Notes: generated by a model from the letters alone, not told the origin. 64,000 nucleotides of DNA from Acanthosepion esculentum (GCA_964036315.1 OZ038500.1:63407249-63471248), one strand, 5' to 3'. Positions 45,370 to 58,494 are shown, counted from the first letter of the stretch. Numbers and translations: made by a program.

Positions 45370-46235
45370 TTTTGTATTAGATATACTGAATGGAAAATAT
45401 ATTCAAACCAGAATTCTAATTATGAATCACCACAAGTAAATTATTCAATTTTTTTTATTGCATTCGATAAAAAAAGAAATTGTAGAAGCTTACAAAAATG
45501 GCTACTCATGAATAAGATCTTATAGCACTAGTTAGGTCATATTAATAAAAATAAAAATTAGATAAAAGTGTTACATATGACCATTATATTGCTGGGCACA
45601 AATTATGAGACAAAATGTTTTAAATTTTCATTGTTTATTGAAAATCACACTAAAACTACTGCACTGTATAACATATTACATCATAATGTAGCTAAATATT
45701 TCAGTACAATTTCCATTTGAAGTAAATGAAGGTCTTATTTGATGAGACAACGATTTAGTAATAATGTGCTTGTGTTATGCCTTTTGTCCATATACAGTTT
45801 GTAAAGCTTCAGTAAATTATAAATTTGGTAAGTCTGTACTATAAGTCTTTCACTGATCACCGGAATGAAATGTGATTTTGAACCTAAACTTAATCTTCAA
45901 ACTCGTTTCCTCAATAAACGATAAGGAATTTGAAAAAAGAATTGTCTTTATTTATCATGTCAAACCCACCATTCAAACAGATTGCAATACCATGCTTCCA
46001 AAATTGATCTGTCCTACTGTGACAGTAGACATCCATACATTGATGATACATAAGCAAAATCGGGGAAAGACGACTGTAGATTTCACCGTGGTGTAGATGA
46101 CCACACCCACTACACGCTATTTGTTACTGCTGTATTATCTGTCGCAAATATTTTTTCAGGGATGGATTTGTTATTCTACACTTAACCGAATTCAGCGTTG
46201 TTCTACACTGGTTACAATCTAAAGCTGCAGAGCTT
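45370..46235. other. No recognised feature
   Basis: AT-rich. A 74-codon frame at 45872-46096 matches no family that I recognise. Confidence 0.4.
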
Positions 46236-46239
46236 TTCA

Positions 46240-46900
46240 TCCTTCTTTTTTGTCGTTCCTTTCATTTATCTGTTATATTCTTCTTTTTCTTTCTTTTTAT
46301 CTATTATTTCTTGATGTCCTCCTTCACTATTATTTCTTTCTTTTTCTTTTTTTTTACATTTACCTTTTTAACTTTCCTTCACTTTTTCTTTTTAAACATT
46401 TCATTCTTTCTTTTTTTTCTTTCTTTTTTCGGTTTCTTCTTTCTTGTCTGTTTTTTAAATTTTTGTCAGTTTTTCTTTCTTTTTTTTCTCTCTTTTTGCG
46501 GTTTCTTCTTCCTTTTCTATTTTTTTTCGGTTTTTTACTTTTCTCTTTTTCTTTCTTTAATTTTTCGATTACTTCTGTTTTTCTTTCTTTTTGCGGTTTC
46601 TTCTTTCTTTTCTTTTTTCCTTTATTTCTTTTTGCAGTTTCTTTTCTGTTTTGCTTTCTTTTTTGTTTTTCTGTCTCTCATTTTGCGGTTGCTTCTTTCT
46701 TTTCTGTTTTGCTTTCTTTTTGCAGTGTCTTCTTTCTTTTCTGTTTTTCGTTCTTTCTTTTTGCAGTTTCTTCTTTCTTATGACCGTTTCTACTTTCTTT
46801 TCTTATGATCATTTCTACTTTCTTTTTTCTTTCATTTTCTTTTCTTTTCTTTTTCTTTCTTTTTTCTGTTTTTCTTTAATTCTCTGTCTTTTTGTTTGTT
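46240..46900. repeat. Pyrimidine-rich low-complexity region
   Basis: A nearly pure T/C strand with loose TTTTTGCGGTTTCTTCTTTC repeats spaced roughly 60-110 bp. Long F/S/L-rich open frames (up to 206 codons) are compositional. Confidence 0.93.
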
Positions 46901-47357
46901 TCTTACGCAATATGCCTACTTTTCCATTTTCACCAATTTCACTAGAAGTCTGGATAAGTTTTTCTTACTATCCGGGCTCAGACTTAATTAGCAAAGTGCA
47001 TCCGCATTTTTGCCACCCTTTCGATTACCCTGCCACCTGTTGTCGCAACAAAGAACCCAGTCTCGTCGTCTGCTTCTTGGGTGCAGACGGCGAATCAAAC
47101 AAGACAACTTCAGTCGTCGTGCAGCTCAAAAAAGTAGAAACGTTCGCAAAAAAGGCAATTTTAGATCAAATTGGTAATTCGAATGCCTGGATTTGGACAA
47201 TTTGGTATTAAAGACATACAGTTAATTAAATGTAAGCTTTTATATGGATGATATCATTTATTTAGAAGAAGTGCGATTAATTCCGTAGATATATAACTAT
47301 AATCACATCGCCGTGAAACAGGAATAAGAGAGTTTAAAAGACCATTAAGAGTTCGAT

Positions 47358-47384
47358 CTTCACAGGGTGTTTAACCCTGTGAAG
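47358..47384. repeat. 11-bp hairpin
   Basis: CTTCACAGGGT and ACCCTGTGAAG pair perfectly across the 5-base loop GTTTA. The preceding word GTTCGATCTTCACAG recurs in variant form at about 47492 and 47615. Confidence 0.8.
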
Positions 47385-47742
47385 AGCGAATGGTCATGAA
47401 ACGTTTTTTTAAAAACTTTGTTAATTCCTATAACGTCTCACTTTGAAGCATTAGTTAACAAGTTGATCTGGTAGCCCATAGGTACTCTCATGTTTTCGAT
47501 CTTTACAGGCAACATTAAACAGGATTTATGCTAGACTAAACTAATCTATCTACGTATTTACACGCCACGTTCTGGAATAATGTTTATCATGCTAGTCTAA
47601 AACAATGACTACTGTAGAGTTCGATCCTTACAGTTTCCAACACTTGCGGACATTTAGTGTGAACTAGGCTTAACAAATATGTATATATTTAGCCATACAA
47701 AAATATACAGAGCTGCAAGTAATTTATCTGTCTGACTATATG

Positions 47743-48190
47743 TTATATAGGAATAAAGTATCGTCGCCGACACTTGAGTTTGAACATAGATCGCCAGTGA
47801 GCAAACACAGGCGATCCCATTATTGAATTAAGTAGACCACGTGACCATAGAGGAAACGCATAAGTAGGAAATCGCGTGACGTCTAAAGGATCGTTATTTC
47901 TACTCTATCCTCTATTACAATACGAACCGCTATTCTCTACTCTATTCGCTATACTATTTCTCTATTCGGATCACTATACAGTGATTACTATTCGAGCGAG
48001 TATTATCGAGCAAGTACTATTAGTGCAAGATTATTCGACGGCGTCTGACACCAGTATTGTTCAACGGCGTTACAATAGTTGTATCTGCGATTACAACGTC
48101 TCTACTACAATGAGCATTACGAAAGTGACAACGAGTAATCGTTGACATCACAAAAGTGCTAACGAGTGTTCTTTGACGTGATAAAACTAT
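47743..48190 (-). repeat. Dispersed repeat, second copy (inverse of 40410-40830)
   Basis: Carries the reverse complement of the 40.4 kb segment through its whole length with many substitutions. Helitron-like ends are not present here. Confidence 0.8.
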
Positions 48191-48199
48191 ATATCTACG

Positions 48200-48585
48200 C
48201 TACTTGAAGTCTAAGGAACATTTTGGAACAAAAATACTTACGCTAACAACACTTAGTTGAAATCAGGAAAAGTGAGAAAGCCAAATTTTGAATTTTTTGT
48301 TTACCATTATTGAATTAAATGAAAAGTAGCTAAGCAAACTAGAATGATGAACGAAAAAATAGGAAAAGGAGGAAGAATAAAAAACGAAAGGTAAAAGAAA
48401 GAATACTATCGTGTCGAGATAAGACGGGCCTTCCCGGCTATTTAGATTTTGAGTTTTTCCACGTTTTTCCAAGTTTTTTTTCCGACCACACCGTTAATTT
48501 TATTTTTCCACTTTTTTGCAACCTATCTGTTTATTCCAACACCATGCCACTCTTTTTTGCCCCGAAAAAAATAATGATATGAAGA
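48200..48585. other. No recognised feature
   Basis: Mixed sequence with no structure that I can assign. Confidence 0.4.
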
Positions 48586-48589
48586 GGCT

Positions 48590-48770
48590 GAGACAGATAG
48601 TTAGATAGGTATATAGATAGATATGATCAGGCTGAGATAAATAGATAGAAAGATAGATAAATAAATAGATAGATATTAAAAGCCTGATATAGATACAGAT
48701 ATAAACAGGCTGAGATAGATAGATAGATAGATAGATAGATATGAGCAGGCTGAGACAGACATACAGACAT

Positions 48771-48817
<47 letters not shown>

Positions 48818-48935
48818 TGAACAGGCTGCGGTAGATAGATATGAAAGGACTGAGATAGATATATATGAAAATGCTGAGATAGACAGACAGGTAGATAGAT
48901 AGATAGAAATAAAGAAAGAAAGAAAGAAAGAAAGA
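48590..48935. repeat. (GATA)n with ATGANCAGGCTGAGA linkers
   Basis: GATA blocks are separated by about seven copies of a linker like ATGAACAGGCTGAGATAG, the reverse complement of the CCCAGTCTNCTCAT linkers at 16.7 and 22.1 kb. Confidence 0.93.
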
Positions 48936-49400
48936 AAAATAATTTAATTAGAAAAATAATATTCGATTCGTCTAAGGAAGAAATGCTATTTTTGCTTTTC
49001 TCTTCCTAAAACGTCCCACTTTTTATACTATTTTTAAAAAAAATATAAGGCCCAAGAGACACTCATGGTAGATATTTAACAATTAAATTGTTGCAATGGC
49101 TTAAAGTGGGGGAGCAAGAAATGCATATTATGGGGATATGTAGGATAACGAATGAGCCGAGACATGAAGTTTGTTCTACAAAGTAGAAGTTATGGGGAAG
49201 AATTTATCTGAATAAAACTTCATACTTAACATTGGAATACAAAAAGGTATGGCGATGGTCTGAGTCGGTGAATTTGGCATGACGACTTCTAGTTGCGATT
49301 AACTGAACTGGTGGAACTAAGGAATGGAGTATTCTTGAACGTTGTCTATGGGAGCGAGAGCTTCATTATGTAATTGTGTTTTGCGTGAGACTTATCTAAG

Positions 49401-49586
<186 letters not shown>

Positions 49587-49589
49587 CTT

Positions 49590-50820
49590 TAGTTTCGAGG
49601 ATGCTCGTACATGACAAAACGGTAGCAACAAATTAAACAAAATTGATCAGGCAACTGGTTTTCCCATTTTCCTCCTTAAGTACTTTGTTCGCGCATTTCA
49701 TATAGGTTATATATATATATATACATATTATTCTTCACCGATAGCACAACTCGGAGCTTTATGCACAACCCAATCTTCGAGTGCTGATGACTGGCTGTTA
49801 CGTAATTCAAATATTAAAAAATATATCTGGCTATCTCAGTTATGGCGTAGTTATATATTATAACAGCATTACATTTTTAATTTTAAAAAATATATTTGGC
49901 ATTTAGAATAAACGGGATTTGTAAATGTATATAAAAAATATTTTAGCGTTGTAAATATTTAATATTAAACGGAGATTACTTCTTATTGATTCTTTACTTA
50001 TGTATCTATGGTTATATAGATCTTTGGTATATGGTTTGTAATAATCATTATTCAAGTCTATGCTCACATCGAGAAAGTTGATTAGTTAGCATCGGTGGTA
50101 GTGGTAATATTTTATCTTTAAAAAAATTTATCATTTCCTTTCTCAATAGCTCTATAATTCGTGGGCTAGTTTTACGGAGGAGGATTATGCCGTCATCCAT
50201 AGAGGGAACGGTGTCCTTAATGTTGAAAATAAATCTAAGTCTCCACAATAATAAGATTCCAAATAATTCACATACCTCTGCTGAGTGAAATGCTCCCATA
50301 GCAATATTAAATTCTTGGTTATTTCTTTTGGTCCACAGATAACAATTATGGACTAGTATAGATTTTTATACCCGCTTTATGATAGTTATTTCGCTAGATT
50401 TACAGCAGTTATTAGCAGATTCTCGGTGATAGACGTGTAAAAGTCACAAATATCGAACTGATGTTTATTCAACCAGTTCGACGGTTGCATGAGTGTGTAG
50501 AATCAAGCAAGGGCATTTTGAACATTTGTTATAAGTTGCTGTGTTGAGGTAGTCTTTTAGACATATGTTAGATATGGACATTTTCTCTTTTTCTTGTATC
50601 AGGAACCGGCCCGCAAAGTTTATAAAAGTATTTTTAGATTGTATCTTGGATTGTCCATTTAATCGCGTCAACCGTAAACTTTAAACTTAAAAGCACAAAA
50701 ACGAAGGATTGCGGACATATGTTTATATGGACTTTTGTCCTTGTTTTGGTCAGAGGAAAACGCCTCCAAAGTTTGTAAAAGTATTTTTGATACACACTAT
50801 AACTTATTGTCATTTTGTTT
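49590..50820. other. No recognised feature
   Basis: Short frames, including an 83-codon one on the minus strand at 50048-50299, match nothing certain. The words at 50580-50660 and 50740-50790 repeat loosely (GTTTATAAAAGTATTTTTAGA / GTTTGTAAAAGTATTTTTGA). Confidence 0.4.
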
Positions 50821-50839
50821 ATTTATTTTATTTTTTTTT

Positions 50840-51050
50840 TTTCAGTTTTCGATTTTTAAGCAACGTAGTAAAAATTTGTTTTCAGGTCTGCGTTTTAAGA
50901 TGAGCTCGGATCTTTTATTTAATAATTTATTATGTATCATTACCTCCCCAGACCAAAAATAGATTATTAAATAAAAGATACGAGCTCATCTCAAAATTCA
51001 GACATGAAAACAAATTTTACTACGTTACTTAAAAATCGAAAACTAAAAAA
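50840..51050. repeat. Large inverted repeat, about 95-bp arms
   Basis: AGTTTTCGATTTTTAAGCAA...GATGAGCTCGGATCTTTTAT on the left faces its complement on the right, centred near 50944 with a 20-bp spacer. The same words reappear at 51300-51320 and 52480-52550, linking it to the family D elements. Confidence 0.88.
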
Positions 51051-51759
51051 AATTAATGACAATAAAATAAGCAAAAAACCCCAAACAAATTACCAAATCA
51101 CACCCGTTAGAATAGACGAAATAGAATAAATAAAAAAAACAAAAAACAAAATCAATGAACCCAAATAAATAAAGTAAATAATAAACAAATTAAAAAAAAC
51201 TATTATGACAAAAATACTAGTTAGATTATAAAAATCAAACCAAAAATCGGACGAAAAAAATAGCTATAACTCTTATATAACGATAAAAGAAAAAATACTA
51301 CGGTACTTAAAAATCGAAAACCGAAAAGACTAAATAAAAATATACAGTATGATAAATAAATAATAAAAAAACAGGTAAAGGAAATTAATCTAAATTCATT
51401 CAAATAAATAAATAAACAAACTAACAAACCGATCACGGTAAATTAACCGTTAGAAAAAAACTAATAAAGATAATCAATCCAAATAAATACATGAAGTAAT
51501 AAACAAATTAAAAACTGCTCCCGCCAAAATAACAGTTAGAATAAACTACAACAATCAATCCCAAATTTGAATAAATAGCTTTAATTATCTTCCCAAACCA
51601 AAACAAAACTATTAAATAAGCGATATAAACAAATTTTTACTACGTTAATAAAAACACCGATTAAAATAAAAAAATATATAAGATAAGAAATAAAGAAAAA
51701 TAAAAATAAAAACCTAAGCAAAATAATTTAACCCAAATAAATGAATAAATAAATAAACG

Positions 51760-52011
<252 letters not shown>

Positions 52012-52311
52012 ATTGCTGGCCAGAATTTTAAGGCCAATTAAAATAAACAAAAATATAGCTTTTGCGTGATTACTTTCAACTACTTATTTGAGTAGACTTT
52101 CAAAAAATGTAAAAGAGAAATTAAAATATTTTTAGAATTTAATACGGAAAATTTGAATACTAGTAAATTAGTTTAAATTAGATGGCTAAACGTTTTATCT
52201 GAAAACCTGGAAAAAGAAACTAGTTAGCTTAGTGGTTTTTCGATATTAAACATATTTTAAGGATGAACAATTACGCTGTTACACGATTTGGACAATTTTG
52301 CCGCTACACCC

Positions 52312-52313
<2 letters not shown>

Positions 52314-52362
<49 letters not shown>
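52314..52362. repeat. (TA)n microsatellite
   Basis: About 48 bp of TA alternation. Confidence 0.97.
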
Positions 52363-52365
<3 letters not shown>

Positions 52366-52366
<1 letters not shown>

Positions 52367-52610
52367 TGTAATGGTGCATTGTGGGTAATATATTCTGGCG
52401 GTTATTTTTGCGGAAGTGACATGTTTGTTTATTTATTTATTTGTTTGGGTTAATTTATTTTACTGTTTTTTCAATTCGATTTTTAAGTATCGTCGTAAAA
52501 ATTTGTTTTCATGTTTGCATTTTGAGATGAGCTCAGATTGTTTATTTAGTAATTTAGTAATCCCGCAAAAACAACCGCCAGATTAGATTACCCACAATGC
52601 ACCACTGACC
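52366..52610. repeat. Fold-back with termini of family D element
   Basis: GGTGCATTGTGGGTAA near 52373 faces TTACCCACAATGCACC near 52590, and CTGGCGGTTATTTTTGCGG faces CCGCAAAAACAACCGCCAG. The second arm leads directly into the TATA-box word and the hammerhead at 52647. Confidence 0.85.
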
Positions 52611-52646
52611 TATATATATAAATAGGCGGGGTGAAATTCAACATTC

Positions 52647-52689
52647 GCGGCCTGATGATTGCGTTCAGCATGAAACAGCCAGTCGCCTC
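52647..52689 (+). ncRNA. Hammerhead ribozyme motif, family D, copy 2
   Basis: Stem I arms GCGGC/GCCUC (4 of 5 pairs), intact CUGAUGA, stem II UGC/GCA with loop GUUCA and flanking U-U, GAAA, short stem III, GUC triplet in the right place. AACATT upstream and AATGTT downstream (52703-52708) could extend stem I. A TATATATAAATA word ends about 22 bases upstream, at 52625. Confidence 0.68.
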
Positions 52690-52719
52690 TGATTGTGACT
52701 TCAATGTTCACTTTTATAT

Positions 52720-52789
52720 TTACATACGCCCTATCTCTGATATTGAGCACTTTATTCCATAAATACAGCACACCTTAAAACTATATTTC

Positions 52790-52848
<59 letters not shown>
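52720..52848 (+). repeat. Family D tail plus (TA)n
   Basis: CCCTATCTCTGATATTGAGC, CATAAATACAGCACACC and a TA tract, the same tail as at 1080-1200. Confidence 0.75.
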
Positions 52849-52852
<4 letters not shown>

Positions 52853-52859
52853 ACAAAAG

Positions 52860-52920
52860 GAATGCTTTTCTTAGCCGACGCGTTTGATCCTCTGATGTGA
52901 TTAAAAACAGAAGTAAAAAT
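52860..52920 (-). ncRNA. Decayed hammerhead-like motif, family E
   Basis: The minus strand has UCAAACGCGUCGGCUAAG, equivalent to the GAAAC-x-x-GUC-GGCAAG end of family E. The upstream half is degraded. Confidence 0.35.
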
Positions 52921-52984
52921 GTCGTCAGTTTTTCAAAAATGTAAATTTAGGAACGCTCTTAAACATACATCAGGCTAACCGAAA

Positions 52985-54525
52985 GCCGAAGCGAACTATG
53001 GAGGAATCTAAATCGATGTAATTTAATATTCAATAAACTGAAGTGAGTAAATGTTGCTGTTGAATTTGTTTTATATTTTAATAATTATTTGTTTTATTTT
53101 AGTTTGAGAAACCAATTTATGTATTTATATATTTTAAAGAATAGAACGTTTTGAATTTAACCGTTTTTTATTTTAAAAAAATTATAGTCATGTATGTTAG
53201 CTTGGAAGAGAAGTATATCTTTGGCGCAGATTTATATTTTCATAAGATTTGATAACATCACTCTTAAGAATTTTCCTCTGGTAAGTTATTTTTTCTTTTA
53301 GTAATTTTGGCATTCTTCAGATCTAACTTGTCTGTTCAAGAAAGTTTTGATTTTGTCGTTATTCATATACTTTTTTACAAGTATATATTTTAATTTTTAC
53401 GCACACACATACACACACAAACAAATAAAAATAAATTATATATATATATAATATTTTATATTATATTAAGTATATTATATTATATTATTCTTATAATATA
53501 TTATAATATAATATTAGCTATTTTCAAGGTTTTGGGTTGCACTGTTGTAATCAATGCATGCGTTGCTGAAAGTTAGATATTTTCCTAATTCTCGAATATA
53601 GCCAGTACATTGTGGCCGTGTCCACGGCTGATAATTTAAGGGTTATTTTTGTGATTTTATGGTGAAAGTTTCAATTATTTTAGATGTTTTTTGAAGTTCG
53701 AGTTGAGTATTACATTTCTGTTTACGACAAGTATTTTGCGTTATCTAGTTTGGTGCATTTGCATGCTGGTTTATATGGGTCCGTATGGAGCTTTGGTCTG
53801 AGAAATGAAAGGTCCACTGTCTTGATAAGAGAGTGCTCGTATGGTTGACGTAGTTATTTATGAATTTATTTCTGATTTTTTTCTACGGAACATTTGAATG
53901 CAGGAATAATGTTCAGTGTTTGTCTTCTCGGATTTTTGATAATTTTCAAAGCCTACATGAACTCCTGTCTTGGAAAACTGGCTCACACCATTCTTTGTCT
54001 TTGGATCCATTTGAACTTGTCTTATACTATGCTTCGTAATCATTCAAGTTGGCGCGCGTCATTGCCTTTCTGAATGATTATGCATTTAATTATTTGTGCG
54101 CATGTGTGTACATAGTTTCTATGGGTTTAATTATGTGCCCTCATTTGTTTGCTTGTTTAAATCTGCACACGTAGAATTGATTTCCTTTGTGAAAACAAAC
54201 CTCTATTCTCACTCATGCTCATCATATATGTCAAATTATTATACCCTTACCCCAGACGAAGAATATCTTCCGGAGAACTTCCCGCGACGCCATACTGCAT
54301 ATTTAGTGGGGCCAGTCTGTTGACAAAAGCTATAAAGCAATCGACTTGGCATCTAGCCAACTAATCAACCAGTTCGCCTTTCCGCTTGCAGACCGACCTG
54401 CTCGTCGACTATCCACCTTCATGATAAAGGAGCAACTCATCTGTTCAGTATGGAAACAATATAGAATTTTGTGAGAGCAATGGACAATTTTTGGTTGCAT
54501 AGATTTTCATGTTCTAAACAATTTT
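52985..54525. other. No recognised feature
   Basis: AT-rich. 53440-53520 is a TTATA-rich self-complementary stretch. No gene signature was seen. Confidence 0.4.
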
Positions 54526-54531
54526 GCACCA

Positions 54532-54650
54532 GCTACGGGTAAAATAGCAGGACAGACTGGGCCCCATAGCCTTGGGTAGAAACCAGTCTACGAGAAGGAA
54601 ACTCTGAATTGATACCACTTGCTGCCTTGTAGGTCCTGGCTATTTAGGCA
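54532..54650 (+). repeat. SINE 3' fragment
   Basis: TAGCAGGACAGACTGGGCCC and ATAGCCTTGGGTAGAAACCA match the 3' half of the SINE at 4480-4560. Confidence 0.7.
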
Positions 54651-54659
54651 GAGTCTAAA

Positions 54660-56724
54660 AGAACGTAACTTCAAAAAGAAATCCACCTCTGAGAAGTGGG
54701 ACGGGCTAACCTAAAAAATCCCTGGGACAAAAGAAACCGACAAGAGATTGCACTATTCTGGTTTGAATGCCGCCATGAACCACAATTGAGGGGAGTGGAG
54801 ACAACAGCGCTGAAATATGGGCTGATTGAATAAAATGAACAAATGAAGCAATATTCGCATTCCAAATAACTAGTTCTTCTGAATTTCTTTACCTAATCTC
54901 ATAATCGTATCAATAACCTTTCTTATAATGAAAGGTAATTCAAAATTTGTGGCAAATAAAGCACCGAACTTATAAAACAAAACCAAAGAATGATAACACG
55001 TTGAGATTTATACTGCTTGGATGTGAAAAATTTTACTTCAGTAATATTACGAAAAATGGCGTCTGAAATTAATATAATTTGTTTCGTTTCGGTGAGATAT
55101 TTGAATTTCTGTATTTTATCTGAGGTCAATAAAAATTGGGGAAAAAAATACATCTTAGAGCTTCTGTGAAGAATTATCATTCCCACGAATTCCTTATACA
55201 AAGAAAATCATTTATTTTTGCTAATATCACTTTATTTTTGTATTTTCAAGAATTTTGATTGAAAGCATGTCGTCAGAATCTGAAGTAATGTCAAAAAATA
55301 TAAGGGAGGTAATTCAGCATTTTGAATACGATAATTGTTCCGGAGATTATAATCGATGAAAACCGAATTTTTATGTTTAATTTTAACTTTGATTTTACAG
55401 ATGCCACCTTAATTAAAAAAGAGCATAATTATTTACTTGGAAAGCAGTTCGAGGGAATACTAATAACTATATTGCCACCTATAGAAGTACGTAAAAAAAA
55501 ATTACGACAAAACCAGCCTTTATTGGATCCATTCTTAAAGAATCTAACGTATGTTTATCTAAACCGAACGACATGTACATAAAAACGTTCCCAAATCAAC
55601 ATGCGAAAAACACCAAACATAATGTCTACAGGGCACCCCTCACGCACACTCACACTCACTTATGAATATACATTATCATCTGAATCTCACATAGACGAAC
55701 TATAATTTTACACTTACATACATAAAACAATATTTACGTTTTTTCAGTTTAGGCTTGGAATTCTTTTAATTTATTGGAACTTCGAATGTACGTGTCGTCT
55801 CTCCTTGAATTCGGAACGCCACAAATTATACCAACGTTTGTTTAACAAGTCGAATGCACGTGAAACACGGTTAACCAATGGAATTAAACAACACAAAATA
55901 CCAGAATTTCTTTGTTCATTTTTTCCAGATCTCATTCTCTGATTTAACAAAAGCGAAATATGCCAGATTGATAAACGTTTCCACTTTGTTCTTCTTTATC
56001 ATTCTGTCGGATTACGATCCATTTTTGATCTGTATTTAATCCCTACTCAATAGAATGATCTCTTATGCGGGTTCTTTCATTTCCTCATGACCTTGTGTCA
56101 ATCTCCAGACAGGAGAGTTCTGAACTTAATCTGGATTCTATTCCAGTTTTATGCTTCGGATAATTTTTAATCCTATTTTAAGCGGTTTGTCAACTTTTTC
56201 CTGTTTTCACGATTTTAGACCGAACCATACTGACGGATGTAGGTTCTGTAGACTCCGTGGCGGAGCGTAGGTTCCCACCTCACAACACTAAGCGCTGTTG
56301 TTATGGCTTCCATAGAAAATAGGTTTTCAAGAGGTGAAATCGCTTGTCTCACACCCAACCAGTTTTGAATTGAGAGTTGTGGTTCTTCTGGACTGGATAC
56401 TGGTACTCTACTATTAACCCCAAGAAGATATGGATTCATACATTTACAAGGGTATCTGGTGCAAAAGTGAACGCAACGACCTCGGCTGGGATTTGAAATC
56501 GGTATGTCAAACGTTTTACTTTCGGCGCCAAAAACTGTTACTCTCCGCGCAAATCGCGCAGCGAGTGACAAAGCGCTATCAAATTTGTTGAGTGAATGGT
56601 TGGAATTCTGCCAAGGACAGATTTTGCTTATTTCGATATTTCTAAAGTATTTTTTATTGGCCTCTACATAAGAATCGCACATACACACGCACATGCCCTC
56701 TCCACACACATACACACACGCATA

Positions 56725-56725
<1 letters not shown>
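54660..56725. other. No recognised feature
   Basis: Open frames at 54923-55201 (minus), 55322-55582 (plus) and 56215-56720 (minus) match no family that I recognise. CACTCACACTCACTTATGAA near 55645 is simple-repeat-like. Confidence 0.4.

Positions 56726-56727
<2 letters not shown>

Positions 56728-56788
<61 letters not shown>
56728..56788. repeat. (TA)n microsatellite
   Basis: About 60 bp of TA alternation. Confidence 0.98.
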
Positions 56789-56790
<2 letters not shown>

Positions 56791-57148
56791 CATTTCACCG
56801 CAAGTAAGGCGGTAGTGCGACTTACAGGCAGGGGGTTAAAAAGAGTGAAAGTAAGAGTCAAGAAGTGTGTTTGAGGAAAGTATAACGAGAAAGACGGAAA
56901 TCAAGATCAAGTCATCAGAAGATGTCGATTGAATATATGTAGATTATAGTTATGAGGGAAGCAAGTAAGAGGAAGGGAGTTCCACTGTTGGGAAGTGCGA
57001 GAGAAGAAGCTGTTGGAGTAGAAGAGGCTGTTACATTTAACTGTTTTGCCAGTGAAAGGGTGTTAGGACTGAGATGCCAACCTAGTATATATAGCGTGAA
57101 TCGAAAGTAACGGGCAGTAGGTTGAATAGGGCTTGTGTTAGGGTTATA

Positions 57149-57516
57149 CAGGGTGTCCATAAAGTTCGTGTGCACTTTAATAAAATTATAACTTTATTTG
57201 TATTTGCGATAGAAATAATTTGTAAAAAGGATTAGAAAGAAGTAAATCTATATTTTTTAAGGTTTTATTGAAATTTTATTTAAGTTTCCACATGTCCTCC
57301 ATCATTAGCAATACAAAGGGTAATACGATTTTGCAGTTCACGGAAAACATTTGCCAACTTATTTACAGTAATGCCTGAAATCACATTAGTTATTTTAGCT
57401 ATACTTAAAACTAGGTACATTAAACTTTATAACATTTTTTTACAAATTATTTCTATCGCAAATACAAATAAAGTTATACATTTTTTAAAGGGCACACGAA
57501 TTTTATGGACACCCTC
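57149..57516. mobile_element. MITE with about 75-bp TIRs
   Basis: The left end CAGGGTGTCCATAAAGTTCG continues through AACTTTATTTGTATTTGCGA and ATAGAAATAATTTGTA, and the right end is its reverse complement with a few changes. TA flanks both ends. The interior has no complete transposase. The GGGTGTCCATAAAGT terminus is of the mariner type. Confidence 0.85.
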
Positions 57517-57569
57517 TATTATAAATGGTTTGTATTGTTTTAAATTTTATAACTAAATTTATTTAAATT

Positions 57570-58195
57570 TAATCTATTTTTTCTTTTCAGAAAGTTCAGA
57601 GAACACATCATGACCAATAATTTAAATACTGACTCGAGAAAATGGCGGTTTAAAGAAGATGGGATGTCTCAAGATGCTGAAATCATTAGAATAATATGCG
57701 TTGAAACATTTGGTACTCAAGAGCCAAAGAGACAAACCATTTACCTGATTTGTGACAAATTTGATGCCACTGGCTATACTCTTAACGCCCTAAAAACAGA
57801 TCAACCCAATATTGTTTGCACAGAGGACCATAAGCAACTTGATGCCGAAACATTTTTTCACAGTCCCCAAATGTACAAAAGAAGAGTCTCAGCAGAATTG
57901 TACGTTTCACAAAGCTCTATTATACGAATTCTGAAATCTATTGGGCTGAAAGCTTATCGTCCACAGTTCATTCATGCCTTATTGAAGGATGACCCAGACA
58001 GGCGGTTACAATTTAGTGAGATCAGGCTTAACAAAATTAAAGAAAATCCAATAATTTTAGATAGCATTGTGTAGACCGCTGAGACTTCTTTCAAATTATT
58101 TTATATCTCATAATTGTTGATCAAAATTTAATTGTATTAGTATGTAATCTCAAAATAGATGTTATAATTTACTGCCTACCTACTTTTGGTTCACC

Positions 58196-58199
<4 letters not shown>
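57570..58199 (+). pseudogene. Tc1/mariner-like transposase, N-terminal half
   Basis: A 154-codon open frame (57610-58074) contains RRVSAELYVSQSSIIRILKS, then IGLKAYRPQFIHALLKDDPD and RRLQFSEIRLNKIKENP, then stops. This is the second helix-turn-helix and pre-catalytic region of a Tc1/mariner-type transposase. The catalytic DDE/D domain is absent. A pyrimidine tract ending TTTTCAG lies just before the frame (57583-57592), like a splice acceptor. The right end CTACTTTTGGTTCACCCTGT resembles a TIR and abuts a TA tract. Confidence 0.72.
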
Positions 58200-58263
<64 letters not shown>

Positions 58264-58278
58264 CTGTGTGTCTGTGTG
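58198..58278. repeat. (TA)n/(TG)n microsatellite
   Basis: TA followed by TG repeats. Confidence 0.97.
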
Positions 58279-58422
58279 TATCTAAAAATTTAAGATAGAG
58301 TGTATCTGTAAGAGGACACGTAGAACTGTAGATCTACATTTGTCAATAAAAGAAAACCCCGCTGCTCATTGTCGAAGCCGGGTATTTGTTGCCTCTTAAT
58401 TGTCAAGATCAGTATCTCTCTT

Positions 58423-58424
<2 letters not shown>

Positions 58425-58494
<70 letters not shown>

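Noticed and set aside
46250..47211. Frames of 165-206 codons resembling multi-pass membrane proteins
   Set aside because: Same cause: T/C-rich low-complexity DNA read in several frames. The non-repetitive end (46920-47211) matches nothing that I recognise.
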